Source: CAJXSD01 sp964633145 (GTDB taxonomy: Bacteria; Pseudomonadota; Alphaproteobacteria; Rhodobacterales; Rhodobacteraceae). Taken from it: a stretch of DNA of 64,000 nucleotides. The translations under genes were made by a program, and so were the position numbers. Below, one piece after another: positions 52,874 to 61,781 of the stretch. The notes beneath the pieces were generated by a model. It was not told the DNA's origin, searched no databases, and worked only from the letters and a program-made list of their open reading frames with translations. The DNA lies in NCBI GenBank assembly GCA_964633145.1, contig CAZWFE010000008.1:1-64000 (forward strand). Direction: 5' to 3'. Position 1 is the stretch's first letter; every line of letters starts with the position of its first letter.

Positions 52874-53454
52874 TGCCCCATTGCACGCACAAAACCTGCG
52901 CGGGATCGGATGGATTTCGAATATTCCTTGAACGCTGCGTTTTCCATGGGAAATTTCGCCGAAATCGCCCAGCCCCCACAATGCACCAACAACAGATCAG
53001 CAATGGTCAGGGTATCACCCATCAAAAACGGCCCGCTGATTTGATCTGTGATGCGATCCAGATTGCGGGCAAATTCCCATTTCAAGCTGTCTTTGACATC
53101 AGGCACGCGTTTGTCAGCAGGCAACACAAAGGAATGGCGCGCCGCCGTCCACAACAGGGCATCAATTTCATCATTGATCTGATGCAAAAACGCATCTTGG
53201 CGGGCGCGTTCAAGGGTGCCGGCCGCATATGTCAGCCCACCGTGTTTATCCGCCAGATAGGTCATGATCGCACAGCTGTCGGTAATGACGGTGCCATCCA
53301 CATTCAATGCGGGCACTTTGCCGCTGGGATTATGGGATTTTGCCAAATCTGACCCCGCAGCGGCATCAATCAGGTCATAGGGTTGGCCCAATTCCTCTAA
53401 CGTCCAAATGACGCGAAAGGCACGGGTGTTGCGGGCACCGATAACAGTATACAT
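52870..53454 (-). CDS. Glutathione S-transferase family protein (copy 2)
   Basis: 194 residues. The N-terminal thioredoxin-like domain begins MYTVIGARNTRAFRVIWTLEELG, and the GSH-binding region GKVPALNVDGTVITDSCAIMTYLA carries the cis-Pro and the Ser of the DSxAI-like motif. The C-terminal helical domain ends in DLLLVHCGGWAI. It forms a two-gene operon with the GST downstream (4-base overlap). The 98 nt between its start and mutL must hold promoters for both directions. Confidence 0.86.
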   Translation of the reverse strand: MYTVIGARNTRAFRVIWTLEELGQPYDLIDAAAGSDLAKSHNPSGKVPALNVDGTVITDSCAIMTYLADKHGGLTYAAGTLERARQDAFLHQINDEIDALLWTAARHSFVLPADKRVPDVKDSLKWEFARNLDRITDQISGPFLMGDTLTIADLLLVHCGGWAISAKFPMENAAFKEYSKSIRSRAGFVRAMGQ

Positions 53455-53552
53455 GTGGTTTTCCTTTGTTGTTTTGCCAAAGCTAGCACAACGAAAAATT
53501 TTATCTATCCCTGCATAGCAGAATCGTCACAATCTATGCTAGTCATTGTGGT

Positions 53553-55409
53553 ATGAGTTCAGCAATACCCAACATAGGCGAAAATCGCCCCCAAATTCGT
53601 CAACTGGATGACGCCGCAATCAACCGCATTGCCGCGGGCGAGGTGGTCGAACGCCCTGCATCCGCCGTCAAGGAATTGGTCGAAAACGCCATAGACGCTG
53701 GTGCGCGACGCATTTCGGTGGATATCGCCGATGGGGGCAAAACATTGATCCGTGTCACAGACGATGGCTGCGGCATGACGGGGGATGATTTGCCATTGGC
53801 CCTGTCGCGCCATGCCACATCGAAAATTGACGGAACGGATTTGCTGAATATTCACAGTTTTGGATTTCGCGGCGAAGCCTTGCCATCCTTGGGGGCGGTG
53901 GGGCGATTGACGATCACATCGCGCGCGCAGGGACACGATGGCGTACAAATTTCCGTATCTGGCAGCGCAGAGACACCTGTAAAACCCGCCGCGTTAAACC
54001 GTGGCACAGTGGTGGAATTGCGCGATCTGTTTTATGCCACGCCTGCGCGGTTGAAATTCATGCGCACTGATCGGGCCGAATTGGGTGCAGTGGTCGATAT
54101 CATCAAACGTCTGGCCATGGCCGAACCTGCAATTGGGTTCAGCCTGCGCGATGTATCCGATGGCAAAGACCGCATTTTATTTCGCGTCGATCCTGAAAGC
54201 GGTGATCTGTTTGATGCGCTGCATGGGCGTTTGCGTCAGGTATTGGGCGCAGAATTTGCCGAAAACGCCCTGCCCATTGACGCCACCCGCGATGGCGTGC
54301 GTCTGACGGGCTATGCGGCGCTGCCTACCTATTCACGCGGGGCGGCGGTGATGCAGTTTTTCTTTGTCAACGGGCGGCCCGTGCGCGATAAATTGCTGTT
54401 GGGGGCGCTGCGCGGGGCCTATGCCGATTTTTTATCGCGCGACAGGCATCCGGCGGTGGCATTGTTCATTGATTGCGACCCACATTTGGTCGACGTCAAC
54501 GTCCACCCCGCCAAATCCGAGGTCCGGTTCCAAGACGCAGGATCCGTGCGCGGTTTGGTCGTGTCATCCCTGCGCCACGCTTTGGCCAATGCAGGGCACC
54601 GATCATCCACCACCGTGGCAGGGGCAACCTTGGGCGCGATGCAGCCCGAAAAACCGCATCAGCCCATATACCAAATGGACCGCCCATCCCAATCCGCACG
54701 CAGCGCCAGCTATACATACCAAGCGCCCAGCGCCGAGGCTGCGTCAACTGCATCCTTCGGCTTTGCCGAAACGCCAGCGGTGTCGGCGCGCGTGGAGCAG
54801 GTGATTGAAACGCAAACGCCGGACCCCAGCCACCCCTTGGGTGCGGCGCGCGCGCAGGTGCATGAAAACTATATCATTGCGCAAACCGAAACGGGGATCG
54901 TGATCGTCGATCAACATGCCGCGCACGAACGGTTGGTTTACGAAAAACTGAAATCGCAAATGCGCGAAAATGGGGTGGCGGCGCAGGCGCTGCTGATCCC
55001 TGAAATCATCGAATTATCATCGCACAAGGCGGCGTTGATTTTGGGGCTGGCCGATGAATTGGCCGCATTGGGATTGGGCATCGAACCCTTTGGCGGGTCG
55101 GCCATTGCTGTGCGCGAAACCCCTGCGATTTTGGGCAGCGTCAATGCCACGGCCCTGATCCGCGATGTGTTGGACGAATTGGCCGATTGGGGCGACAGCC
55201 AGCTGGTCCAATCCAAGATCGAGGCGATCCTATCGCGCGTGGCCTGTCACGGATCCATCCGATCGGGTCGCCAAATGCGGGCCGAGGAAATGAATGCCCT
55301 GCTGCGCGACATGGAACGCACGCCCCATTCGGGCCAATGCAACCACGGCCGCCCCACCTATGTTGAATTAAAACTATCCGATATCGAAAGGTTATTTGGA
55401 CGCACATGA
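53553..55409 (+). CDS. mutL: DNA mismatch repair protein MutL
   Basis: 618 residues. GHKL ATPase motifs are visible: VKELVENAIDAGA, VTDDGCGM, GFRGEAL. The C-terminal endonuclease motif DQHA-x2-E-x4-E is intact (DQHAAHERLVYE), with ACHGSIRSGR and CNHGRP completing the metal site (the usual CPHGRP has Asn here). This fits a nicking MutL for a genome without MutH. A Ser/Gln-rich linker divides the domains. No clear Shine-Dalgarno precedes the ATG at 53553 (TAGTCATTGTGGT). It overlaps rmuC by 4 bases. Confidence 0.96.
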   Translation: MSSAIPNIGENRPQIRQLDDAAINRIAAGEVVERPASAVKELVENAIDAGARRISVDIADGGKTLIRVTDDGCGMTGDDLPLALSRHATSKIDGTDLLNIHSFGFRGEALPSLGAVGRLTITSRAQGHDGVQISVSGSAETPVKPAALNRGTVVELRDLFYATPARLKFMRTDRAELGAVVDIIKRLAMAEPAIGFSLRDVSDGKDRILFRVDPESGDLFDALHGRLRQVLGAEFAENALPIDATRDGVRLTGYAALPTYSRGAAVMQFFFVNGRPVRDKLLLGALRGAYADFLSRDRHPAVALFIDCDPHLVDVNVHPAKSEVRFQDAGSVRGLVVSSLRHALANAGHRSSTTVAGATLGAMQPEKPHQPIYQMDRPSQSARSASYTYQAPSAEAASTASFGFAETPAVSARVEQVIETQTPDPSHPLGAARAQVHENYIIAQTETGIVIVDQHAAHERLVYEKLKSQMRENGVAAQALLIPEIIELSSHKAALILGLADELAALGLGIEPFGGSAIAVRETPAILGSVNATALIRDVLDELADWGDSQLVQSKIEAILSRVACHGSIRSGRQMRAEEMNALLRDMERTPHSGQCNHGRPTYVELKLSDIERLFGRT

Positions 55410-56548
55410 CACAGATTGATCTGAATAATCCGATGGTTTTGGGGGCCTTGGGGCTGGCCGCACTGGTGGCAATATTGCTGCTGATCACGGTCCGGGCCGC
55501 ATTGAAATCGGCGCGATTGGCGGAACCGCTGGCCTATCAACTGAATGCTTTGGGCCAGCGCGTCCAATCATTGGGTGAGGGCCAAGAACGTTTATCCGGT
55601 GGCCTGACCCATGTGTCAGACGCCCAAGCCAAGGCACAGGCGCATATGTTGCAGCTGATGGAACATCGTCTGGCCCAAGTGCAAAACAATATGACCGAAA
55701 ACCTGCAAGGATCGGCGCGGCGCACCGCCCAATCACTGGGCGAATTGCAACAACGCCTGACCGCGATTGACAAGGCACAGGATAACATCACCAAATTGTC
55801 CGGTGATGTTTTGTCATTGCAGGACATTTTATCCAACAAACAAACGCGCGGGGCCTTTGGTGAAATTCAGTTAAATGATATCGTCACCAAGGCATTGCCA
55901 TCCGACAGCTATACATTGCAGGCCACGCTGTCGAATGGACGTCGTGCGGACTGTTTGATCCATTTGCCAAATCCCCCGGGCCCCATCGTCGTGGACAGTA
56001 AATTCCCGTTAGAAGCATACGAAGCCCTGCGCCGTGCGAAAACCGATTGGGACCTGAACGAGGCGGCCAAATTCCTGCGCGCAACCGTGCGAAAACATAT
56101 CAAAGACATCAGTGACAAATACATCATCGAAGGTGAAACCGCCGACGGCGCGTTGCTGTTTTTACCGTCCGAGGCTGTCTATGCAGAGCTGCATGCGAAT
56201 TTCCCCGAAATTGTGCGCGAAGGGTTTGCTGCGCGTGTTTGGATCGTATCGCCCACCACATGTATGGCCACCCTAAACACCATGCGCGCGATATTAAAGG
56301 ATGCGCGCATGCGTGAACAAGCCGGTGCCATTCGCCGTGAACTGGGGTTGCTGTACCAAGATATTGATCGTTTGGGCACGCGCGTGGAAAATTTGGACCG
56401 TCATTTCAATCAGGCTGCGAAAGATATCAGTGAAATTAAAATCAGCTCGGACAAGGCGGGCAAACGTGCGCGGCGATTGGACAACTTTGATTTCGAAGAA
56501 CTGGCACCGGATACACCAGCGCTGGTTGGCAATGATCCCAAGGCTTAG
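55406..56548 (+). CDS. rmuC: DNA recombination protein RmuC homologue
   Basis: 380 residues. One N-terminal membrane segment (about residues 10-29), a long coiled coil (to about residue 140) and the RmuC core (NKQTRGAFGEIQL, PIVVDSKFPLEAYE, FLPSEAVYAEL) are visible. The family limits DNA inversion and is proposed to have a nuclease-like fold; the direct role is not well established. It is translationally coupled to mutL through a 4-base overlap (ATGA), a link that supports a DNA-repair role. Confidence 0.92.
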   Translation: MTQIDLNNPMVLGALGLAALVAILLLITVRAALKSARLAEPLAYQLNALGQRVQSLGEGQERLSGGLTHVSDAQAKAQAHMLQLMEHRLAQVQNNMTENLQGSARRTAQSLGELQQRLTAIDKAQDNITKLSGDVLSLQDILSNKQTRGAFGEIQLNDIVTKALPSDSYTLQATLSNGRRADCLIHLPNPPGPIVVDSKFPLEAYEALRRAKTDWDLNEAAKFLRATVRKHIKDISDKYIIEGETADGALLFLPSEAVYAELHANFPEIVREGFAARVWIVSPTTCMATLNTMRAILKDARMREQAGAIRRELGLLYQDIDRLGTRVENLDRHFNQAAKDISEIKISSDKAGKRARRLDNFDFEELAPDTPALVGNDPKA

Positions 56549-56617
56549 TCAAAAAACGCTTTTACAGGGGCGACGCATTAGATATAGAAACGCAAGGTTT
56601 CATGGGGGAATGCGGCA

Positions 56618-57427
56618 ATGGCGCATATTATCGTAGTAGGCAATGAAAAGGGCGGTGCCGGTAAATCAACCGTCACAATGCATGTGGCCACCGCATTGGC
56701 ACGCATGGGTCATCGCGTCGGCGCGATTGATCTGGATTTACGACAGCAAACCTTTGGTCGCTATCTGGTCAACCGTTTGCGTCATGCCCAAGACAGTGGT
56801 TTGGGCCTGCCAACCCCTGTATTCTATGATCTGCCAGAAATTGACAAATCTGCCGTTCCAGAAGGCGAAAACATTTTTGATCATCGCCTGTCCGCCGCCG
56901 TTGCCGCGGCCGAGGCCGAGAGTGATTTTATCATCATCGATTGCCCCGGTTCGCACACACGCCTGAGCCAAGTGGCACATTCCTTGGCCGATACGCTGAT
57001 TACCCCGTTAAATGACAGTTTCGTCGATTTTGACCTGTTGGCCCATATCGCAAGCGATGGTGAAACGATTGAGGGACCATCGGTTTATTCCGAAATGGTC
57101 TGGCATGCCCGCCAATTGCGCGCGCAGGCTGGGTTAAAGCCGATCAATTGGGTCGTCATTCGCAACCGGTTGGGCGCGCAGCAGATGGTCAACAAGGTCA
57201 AGATGGAACGCGCCTTGGAAAAACTGTCCAAGCGCATTGGGTTCCGCGTGGGCCCAGGGTTTACAGAACGCGTGATTTTTCGCGAATTGTTTCCGCGCGG
57301 TTTGACGTTGTTGGATTTGAAAGATGTGGGCGTCAAACAGTTGAACATTTCAAACGTTGCCGCACGCCAAGAGCTGCGCGATTTGATCAAGACGCTAAAT
57401 CTGCCGAACGTATCGGCAGATTTCTGA
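56618..57427 (+). CDS. mipZ: Division-plane positioning ATPase MipZ
   Basis: 269 residues. Walker-type ParA/MinD ATPase with the deviant Walker A GNEKGGAGKSTVTMH (GGAGKST, residues 12-18), the Walker B region FIIIDCPGSHTRL and the VVIRNRLGAQQMVNK segment typical of MipZ. Sets the division site by forming a gradient from the ParB-parS region and inhibiting FtsZ, an alphaproteobacterial solution that replaces Min. The gene sits alone between rmuC and the convergent TPP enzyme, and the repeat element copy B lies directly behind its stop. Confidence 0.95.
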   Translation: MAHIIVVGNEKGGAGKSTVTMHVATALARMGHRVGAIDLDLRQQTFGRYLVNRLRHAQDSGLGLPTPVFYDLPEIDKSAVPEGENIFDHRLSAAVAAAEAESDFIIIDCPGSHTRLSQVAHSLADTLITPLNDSFVDFDLLAHIASDGETIEGPSVYSEMVWHARQLRAQAGLKPINWVVIRNRLGAQQMVNKVKMERALEKLSKRIGFRVGPGFTERVIFRELFPRGLTLLDLKDVGVKQLNISNVAARQELRDLIKTLNLPNVSADF

Positions 57428-57435
57428 TCGGGGGT

Positions 57436-57487
57436 GGCAGGCTGCGCCTGCCCGCCTGCGGCGCGAGTATTTTTACAAAAATGAAAG
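57436..57487 (+). repeat. Intergenic repeat element, copy B (hairpin plus 26-nt motif)
   Basis: After the mipZ stop, GGCAGGC (57436-57442) and GCCTGCC (57446-57452) form a 7-bp hairpin. This is followed at 57462-57487 by the same 26-nt motif as copy A, differing by one base (A for G at the centre of ATTTTTnCAAAAAT). Both copies lie at gene 3' ends in the direction of transcription. Confidence 0.75.
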
Positions 57488-57489
57488 TG

Positions 57490-59106
57490 TTATTGCGGTG
57501 TTCTGTGCGATACCGCAGCTGGATCGGTTTTTAGGTCGATAATCGCGGGTTTGTTTGCTGCGCGGGCGCGGGCCAATGCGGCAGCGAATTGTTCGGTTTG
57601 TGTGACGGTTTCACCGTGGGCCCCATAGGCGCGCGCAAGGGCCGCGAAATCGGGATTGACCATATCGGTGCCCGAGGGGCGATTGGGATATTGGCGCGCC
57701 TGATGCATTCGAATTGTACCATAGACGCCATTATTGGCGATGATGACGATAATGTTTGCGCCGTATTGCACGGCTGTTCCGAATTCTTGGCCATTCATCT
57801 GGAAACACCCGTCCCCCGCAAGGCAGATAACATCGCGGTCGGGGTGCATCAATTTCGCGCTGATGGCGGCAGGCAGGCCATAGCCCATGGTACCCGATGT
57901 CGGTGCCAATTGGGTGCGGTAGGATTTATAGCGGTAGTAGCGGTGCAGCCATGCCGCGTAGTTGCCCGCCCCGTTTGTGATGATCGCGCTGTCGGGCAGG
58001 GTTTGGGTCAGATGTGATATGATCTGTTCCATTTTCACTGCCCCAGGAGTCGCGGTTGGTGTTTGCCAATGTTCATATGCGGCGCGTTCGGTTTCGGGCG
58101 TTGGTACAGACTGGCCGCGGGTCGCTGCGACCGCTTGGGTCAGGAAATCGCAGCTGTGACAGTTGATTGCCAGATCGGCATGATAGACGCGGCCCAGTTC
58201 ATCGGCATTGGGATGGATATGGATCAAGCTTTGGCTGGGTTTGGGGATCTGAAACAGGCTATAACCGCCCGATGTCATTTCACCCAAGCGCGCGCCCAAG
58301 ACCAGCAAGGTATCTGCCGCAGCCACACGTTCGGCCAGCGCAGGATTTGGGCCAATGCCAAGATCACCGATATAGTTGGGATGGCGATTATCCATGTAGT
58401 CCTGACACCGGAACGTCGTGGCAACAGGCCAGCCCGTTTGTTCGGCCAAACGCGCCACATCGGCGGCGGCCTGCGCAGACCAAAGTGGCCCGCCAATCAG
58501 CATCAGGGGATTTTTCGCATGGTTCATTGCGGCCACGACGTCATCAATAGCGGATTGTGAGATTTGTTGTCGGGCGGGGTTGGCACGGGGGGCATCGGCC
58601 ACATCGGCAGTGGCGGATAGCATATCCTCGGGCAGGGCCAGAACAACGGGACCCGGGCGGCCCGACACGGCCACATGAAACGCGCGGCTGATATATTCGG
58701 GGATGCGATCCGTGCGATCGATTTCGGCCACCCATTTGGCAAGGGGGCCGAACATTTGGCGATAATCGACCTCTTGGAACGCTTCGCGGTCGCGTTGATC
58801 GCTGGCAACTTGGCCCACAAACAGGATCATGGGGGTGCTATCTTGGAATGCGACATGCACACCGCCTGAGGCATTGGTGGCACCCGGCCCACGCGTGACC
58901 ATGGCCACACCGGGACGGCCCGTTAGTTTGCCATAAGCCTCGGCCATCATGGATACACCACCTTCGTTGCGGCCAACGATGGTGTCGATGCCACTGTCAA
59001 ACAGCCCGTCCAATGCGGCAAGATAGCTTTCGCCAGGGACGCAGAACACGCGATCCACGCCTTGGATTTTCAGTTGATCCACCAGAATTTGTCCGCCGTG
59101 CCGCAT
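57490..59106 (-). CDS. Thiamine pyrophosphate-dependent enzyme (acetolactate synthase-like)
   Basis: 538 residues with the three-domain TPP fold: N-terminal pyrimidine-binding (VFCVPGESYLAAL with the conserved Glu), a central domain, and a C-terminal PP-binding domain with the GDGCFQMNGQEFGTA motif and its Asn/Gly pair. The GESYLAALDGL segment resembles the acetolactate synthase/sulfoacetaldehyde or benzoylformate-type group; I cannot narrow the reaction, and no regulatory subunit gene is adjacent. It starts behind AAAGGATACCCC. Its stop is 62 bases from the convergent mipZ stop, with the repeat element between. Confidence 0.85.
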   Translation of the reverse strand: MRHGGQILVDQLKIQGVDRVFCVPGESYLAALDGLFDSGIDTIVGRNEGGVSMMAEAYGKLTGRPGVAMVTRGPGATNASGGVHVAFQDSTPMILFVGQVASDQRDREAFQEVDYRQMFGPLAKWVAEIDRTDRIPEYISRAFHVAVSGRPGPVVLALPEDMLSATADVADAPRANPARQQISQSAIDDVVAAMNHAKNPLMLIGGPLWSAQAAADVARLAEQTGWPVATTFRCQDYMDNRHPNYIGDLGIGPNPALAERVAAADTLLVLGARLGEMTSGGYSLFQIPKPSQSLIHIHPNADELGRVYHADLAINCHSCDFLTQAVAATRGQSVPTPETERAAYEHWQTPTATPGAVKMEQIISHLTQTLPDSAIITNGAGNYAAWLHRYYRYKSYRTQLAPTSGTMGYGLPAAISAKLMHPDRDVICLAGDGCFQMNGQEFGTAVQYGANIIVIIANNGVYGTIRMHQARQYPNRPSGTDMVNPDFAALARAYGAHGETVTQTEQFAAALARARAANKPAIIDLKTDPAAVSHRTPQ

Positions 59107-59128
59107 GGGGTATCCTTTGTAAACACGA

Positions 59129-59155
59129 AAGGCCGCATCACGATGATACGGCCTT
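59129..59155 (-). terminator. Terminator of the NDUFS4-like gene
   Basis: On the minus strand AAGGCCG and CGGCCTT enclose a second short stem (ATCA/TGAT), giving a nearly continuous 12-bp hairpin (one U-G pair). A TTTCGTGTTT tract follows. It separates the NDUFS4-like gene from the downstream TPP enzyme gene. Confidence 0.7.
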
Positions 59156-59175
59156 GGGTCATTTCATAAATTGGT

Positions 59176-59487
59176 TCAGTGTGTCCAAGGGGCGCGGCGG
59201 TCTGTTGCGAAATTTTCGCCATAGCCACGGGCGCGAATGTTTGCTTTGCGCGGTTTGGGTTCAGTCACCTGATATTCAATACCGTTTTCCGTCGCATAGG
59301 CAATTGCGGCGTCTTTGGTGTCAAAGCGCAGTTTTATCTGCGTTTGCGTTTCATCTGTCGACGTCCAGCCCATCAATGGATCAATTTCACGCGAAGATCC
59401 TTGGGCAAATTCCAAAACCCATTGGCGGGTTTTTGCAGTGCCAGACGACATCGCAGTTTTTGCAGGTTTATAGATTCGTGCGCGCAT
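59176..59487 (-). CDS. NADH-ubiquinone oxidoreductase subunit NDUFS4-like (ETC complex I)
   Basis: 103 residues. Sequence WVLEFAQGSSREIDPLMGWTSTDETQTQIKLRFDTKDAAIAYA and the C-terminal KPRKANIRARGYGENFATDRRAPWTH match the NDUFS4/AQDQ family, an accessory subunit of mitochondrial and alphaproteobacterial Complex I. It stabilises the N-module. In bacteria the gene commonly stands apart from the nuo operon, as here. The ATG at 59487 follows GGAGTTTGAA. It is divergent from uvrB, whose start is 108 bases away. Confidence 0.92.
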   Translation of the reverse strand: MRARIYKPAKTAMSSGTAKTRQWVLEFAQGSSREIDPLMGWTSTDETQTQIKLRFDTKDAAIAYATENGIEYQVTEPKPRKANIRARGYGENFATDRRAPWTH

Positions 59488-59594
59488 TTCAAACTCCTGT
59501 ATCTTGGGGCATTTATGCGACATTTTTTCATACGGGACAAGTCGTTTGATATTCCCCTAAAAACACTTAGGTTATGCTGATAAAGGAGCTTTCA

Positions 59595-61781
59595 ATGACC
59601 GATTCCAAAGAACTGGGCCATATGACAGGCGATGTCAGGTCACGCCCCAAACTTGAGGGCGGCAAACAGTTCGTCATGGCAACTGATTTTGACCCAGCGG
59701 GTGATCAGCCGAAAGCCATAAAAGAGATTGCAGAAAATATTCTGTCCGGGGATCGAGACCAAGTTTTGTTGGGGGCAACAGGCACGGGTAAGACATTTAC
59801 CATGGCCAAGGTGATCGAAGAAACACAAAGGCCTGCAATCATTCTAGCGCCGAATAAAACCTTGGCAGCGCAGTTATATGGCGAATTCAAGGGGTTTTTC
59901 CCAGATAATGCCGTGGAATATTTTGTCAGCTATTACGATTATTACCAGCCCGAAGCCTATGTCGCGCGCACCGATACGTTCATCGAAAAAGAAAGCCAGA
60001 TCAACGAACAAATTGACCGAATGCGCCATTCGGCGACGCGGGCGCTGTTGGAACGTGATGATGTGATTATCGTGGCATCGGTCAGTTGTATTTATGGTAT
60101 CGGATCCGTCGAAACCTATGGTGCGATGACCCAGGATTTAAAGGTTGGTGGCGAATACAATCAACGTCAGGTCATGGCGGATTTGGTGGCCCAACAATAC
60201 CGCCGCAACGATCAGGCGTTTCAACGTGGGTCATTTCGTGTTCGCGGTGATGTGCTTGAGGTGTTCCCCGCCCACCTCGAAGACAGCGCATGGCGGTTTT
60301 CATTTTTCGGGGACGAGCTGGAAAGCATTACCGAATTTGATCCATTAACAGGTAAGAAAACGGGTACGTTTGAACAAATCCGGATCTATGCCAATTCGCA
60401 CTATGTCACGCCGCGCCCGACCATCCAGCAAGCCATCATCAAAATCAAAGAAGAGCTGCGCCAGCGATTGGACCAATTGGTTGCCGAGGGCAAACTGCTA
60501 GAGGCCCAGCGCCTAGAGCAGCGCTGCAACTTTGACATCGAAATGCTAGAAGCGACAGGCGTGTGTAACGGTATCGAAAACTATTCACGCTATCTGACGG
60601 GGCGCGCGCCCGGCGAACCGCCCCCCACTTTGTTTGAATTTATTCCCGATCATGCGATTGTTTTTGCTGATGAAAGCCACGTCAGTATTCCACAAATTGG
60701 CGGCATGTATCGCGGCGACTATCGTCGGAAATTTACACTGGCTGAACATGGGTTCCGCCTGCCATCGTGTATGGATAACCGCCCCCTGAAATTCGAAGAA
60801 TGGGACGCAATGCGGCCGCAGTCTGTCTATGTCTCGGCCACGCCGGGGTCGTGGGAAATGGAACAAACGGGGGGCGTATTTACAGAACAAATCATTCGCC
60901 CCACAGGGTTGTTGGACCCACAAGTTGAAATTCGACCCGTTGAAATGCAGGTCGATGATCTGGTTGATGAAATCCGCATCGTTACGGAAAATGGAATGCG
61001 CACATTGGTCACGACCCTGACCAAGCGTATGGCCGAGGATTTGACCGAATACCTGCACGAACAGGGCATCAAAGTGCGCTATATGCATTCCGACATCGAC
61101 ACGATTGAACGGATCGAAATTCTACGTGATTTGCGGTTAGGGGCCTTTGACGTGCTGATCGGGATCAACCTGTTGCGCGAAGGATTGGACATCCCCGAAT
61201 GTGGATTGGTCGCCATTTTGGATGCCGACAAAGAAGGGTTCTTGCGATCTGAGACATCACTGATCCAAACCATCGGTCGCGCGGCGCGAAATGCCGATGG
61301 CCGCGTGATCATGTATGCCGATCGCATTACCGGATCTATGGAACGCGCCTTGGCTGAAACGGATCGGCGGCGCGAACGGCAAATGGCCTATAACGTCAAA
61401 CACGGTATCACGCCCCAAACCGTCAAGAAAAACGTCGAAGATATTTTGGCAGGCCTATACAATGGCGACACAGACCAATCCCGTGTCACGGCCCAAATCG
61501 ACAAAAAATCAGCCGGCGGTGCGAACCTGCAGGCTGTTTTGGATGGTCTGCGTAGCGATATGCGCAAAGCCGCCGAAAACCTTGAATTTGAAGAGGCCGC
61601 CAGATTACGCGACGAAGTCAAACGCCTAGAAGCCGTGGATCTGGCCATTTCCGATGATCCCCTAGCCCGCCAATCAGCCGTAGAGGCCGCCAGCAACGCC
61701 GCCACGAAAACGCGGGGGCGTTCCACCGCCGGTCGCGGTGGAACACGGGCCTATCGCGGCAAAAGCAAGGCCAAGTTTTGA
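59595..61781 (+). CDS. uvrB: UvrABC system protein B (excinuclease)
   Basis: 728 residues. Nucleotide-excision-repair helicase-like subunit. Walker A LLGATGTGKTFTMAK, the damage-recognition beta-hairpin region (YYDYYQPEAYVARTDTFIEKE), Walker B FADESHVS, the helicase motif LRLGAFDVLIGINLLREGLDIPE and the UvrC-interacting domain near the C-terminus (RKAAENLEFEEAARLRDEVKRLE) are visible. The ATG at 59595 follows AAAGGAGC; an upstream in-frame start adds only seven residues. The basic C-terminal tail (KTRGRSTAGRGGTRAYRGKSKAKF) is longer than average. Confidence 0.97.
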   Translation: MTDSKELGHMTGDVRSRPKLEGGKQFVMATDFDPAGDQPKAIKEIAENILSGDRDQVLLGATGTGKTFTMAKVIEETQRPAIILAPNKTLAAQLYGEFKGFFPDNAVEYFVSYYDYYQPEAYVARTDTFIEKESQINEQIDRMRHSATRALLERDDVIIVASVSCIYGIGSVETYGAMTQDLKVGGEYNQRQVMADLVAQQYRRNDQAFQRGSFRVRGDVLEVFPAHLEDSAWRFSFFGDELESITEFDPLTGKKTGTFEQIRIYANSHYVTPRPTIQQAIIKIKEELRQRLDQLVAEGKLLEAQRLEQRCNFDIEMLEATGVCNGIENYSRYLTGRAPGEPPPTLFEFIPDHAIVFADESHVSIPQIGGMYRGDYRRKFTLAEHGFRLPSCMDNRPLKFEEWDAMRPQSVYVSATPGSWEMEQTGGVFTEQIIRPTGLLDPQVEIRPVEMQVDDLVDEIRIVTENGMRTLVTTLTKRMAEDLTEYLHEQGIKVRYMHSDIDTIERIEILRDLRLGAFDVLIGINLLREGLDIPECGLVAILDADKEGFLRSETSLIQTIGRAARNADGRVIMYADRITGSMERALAETDRRRERQMAYNVKHGITPQTVKKNVEDILAGLYNGDTDQSRVTAQIDKKSAGGANLQAVLDGLRSDMRKAAENLEFEEAARLRDEVKRLEAVDLAISDDPLARQSAVEAASNAATKTRGRSTAGRGGTRAYRGKSKAKF

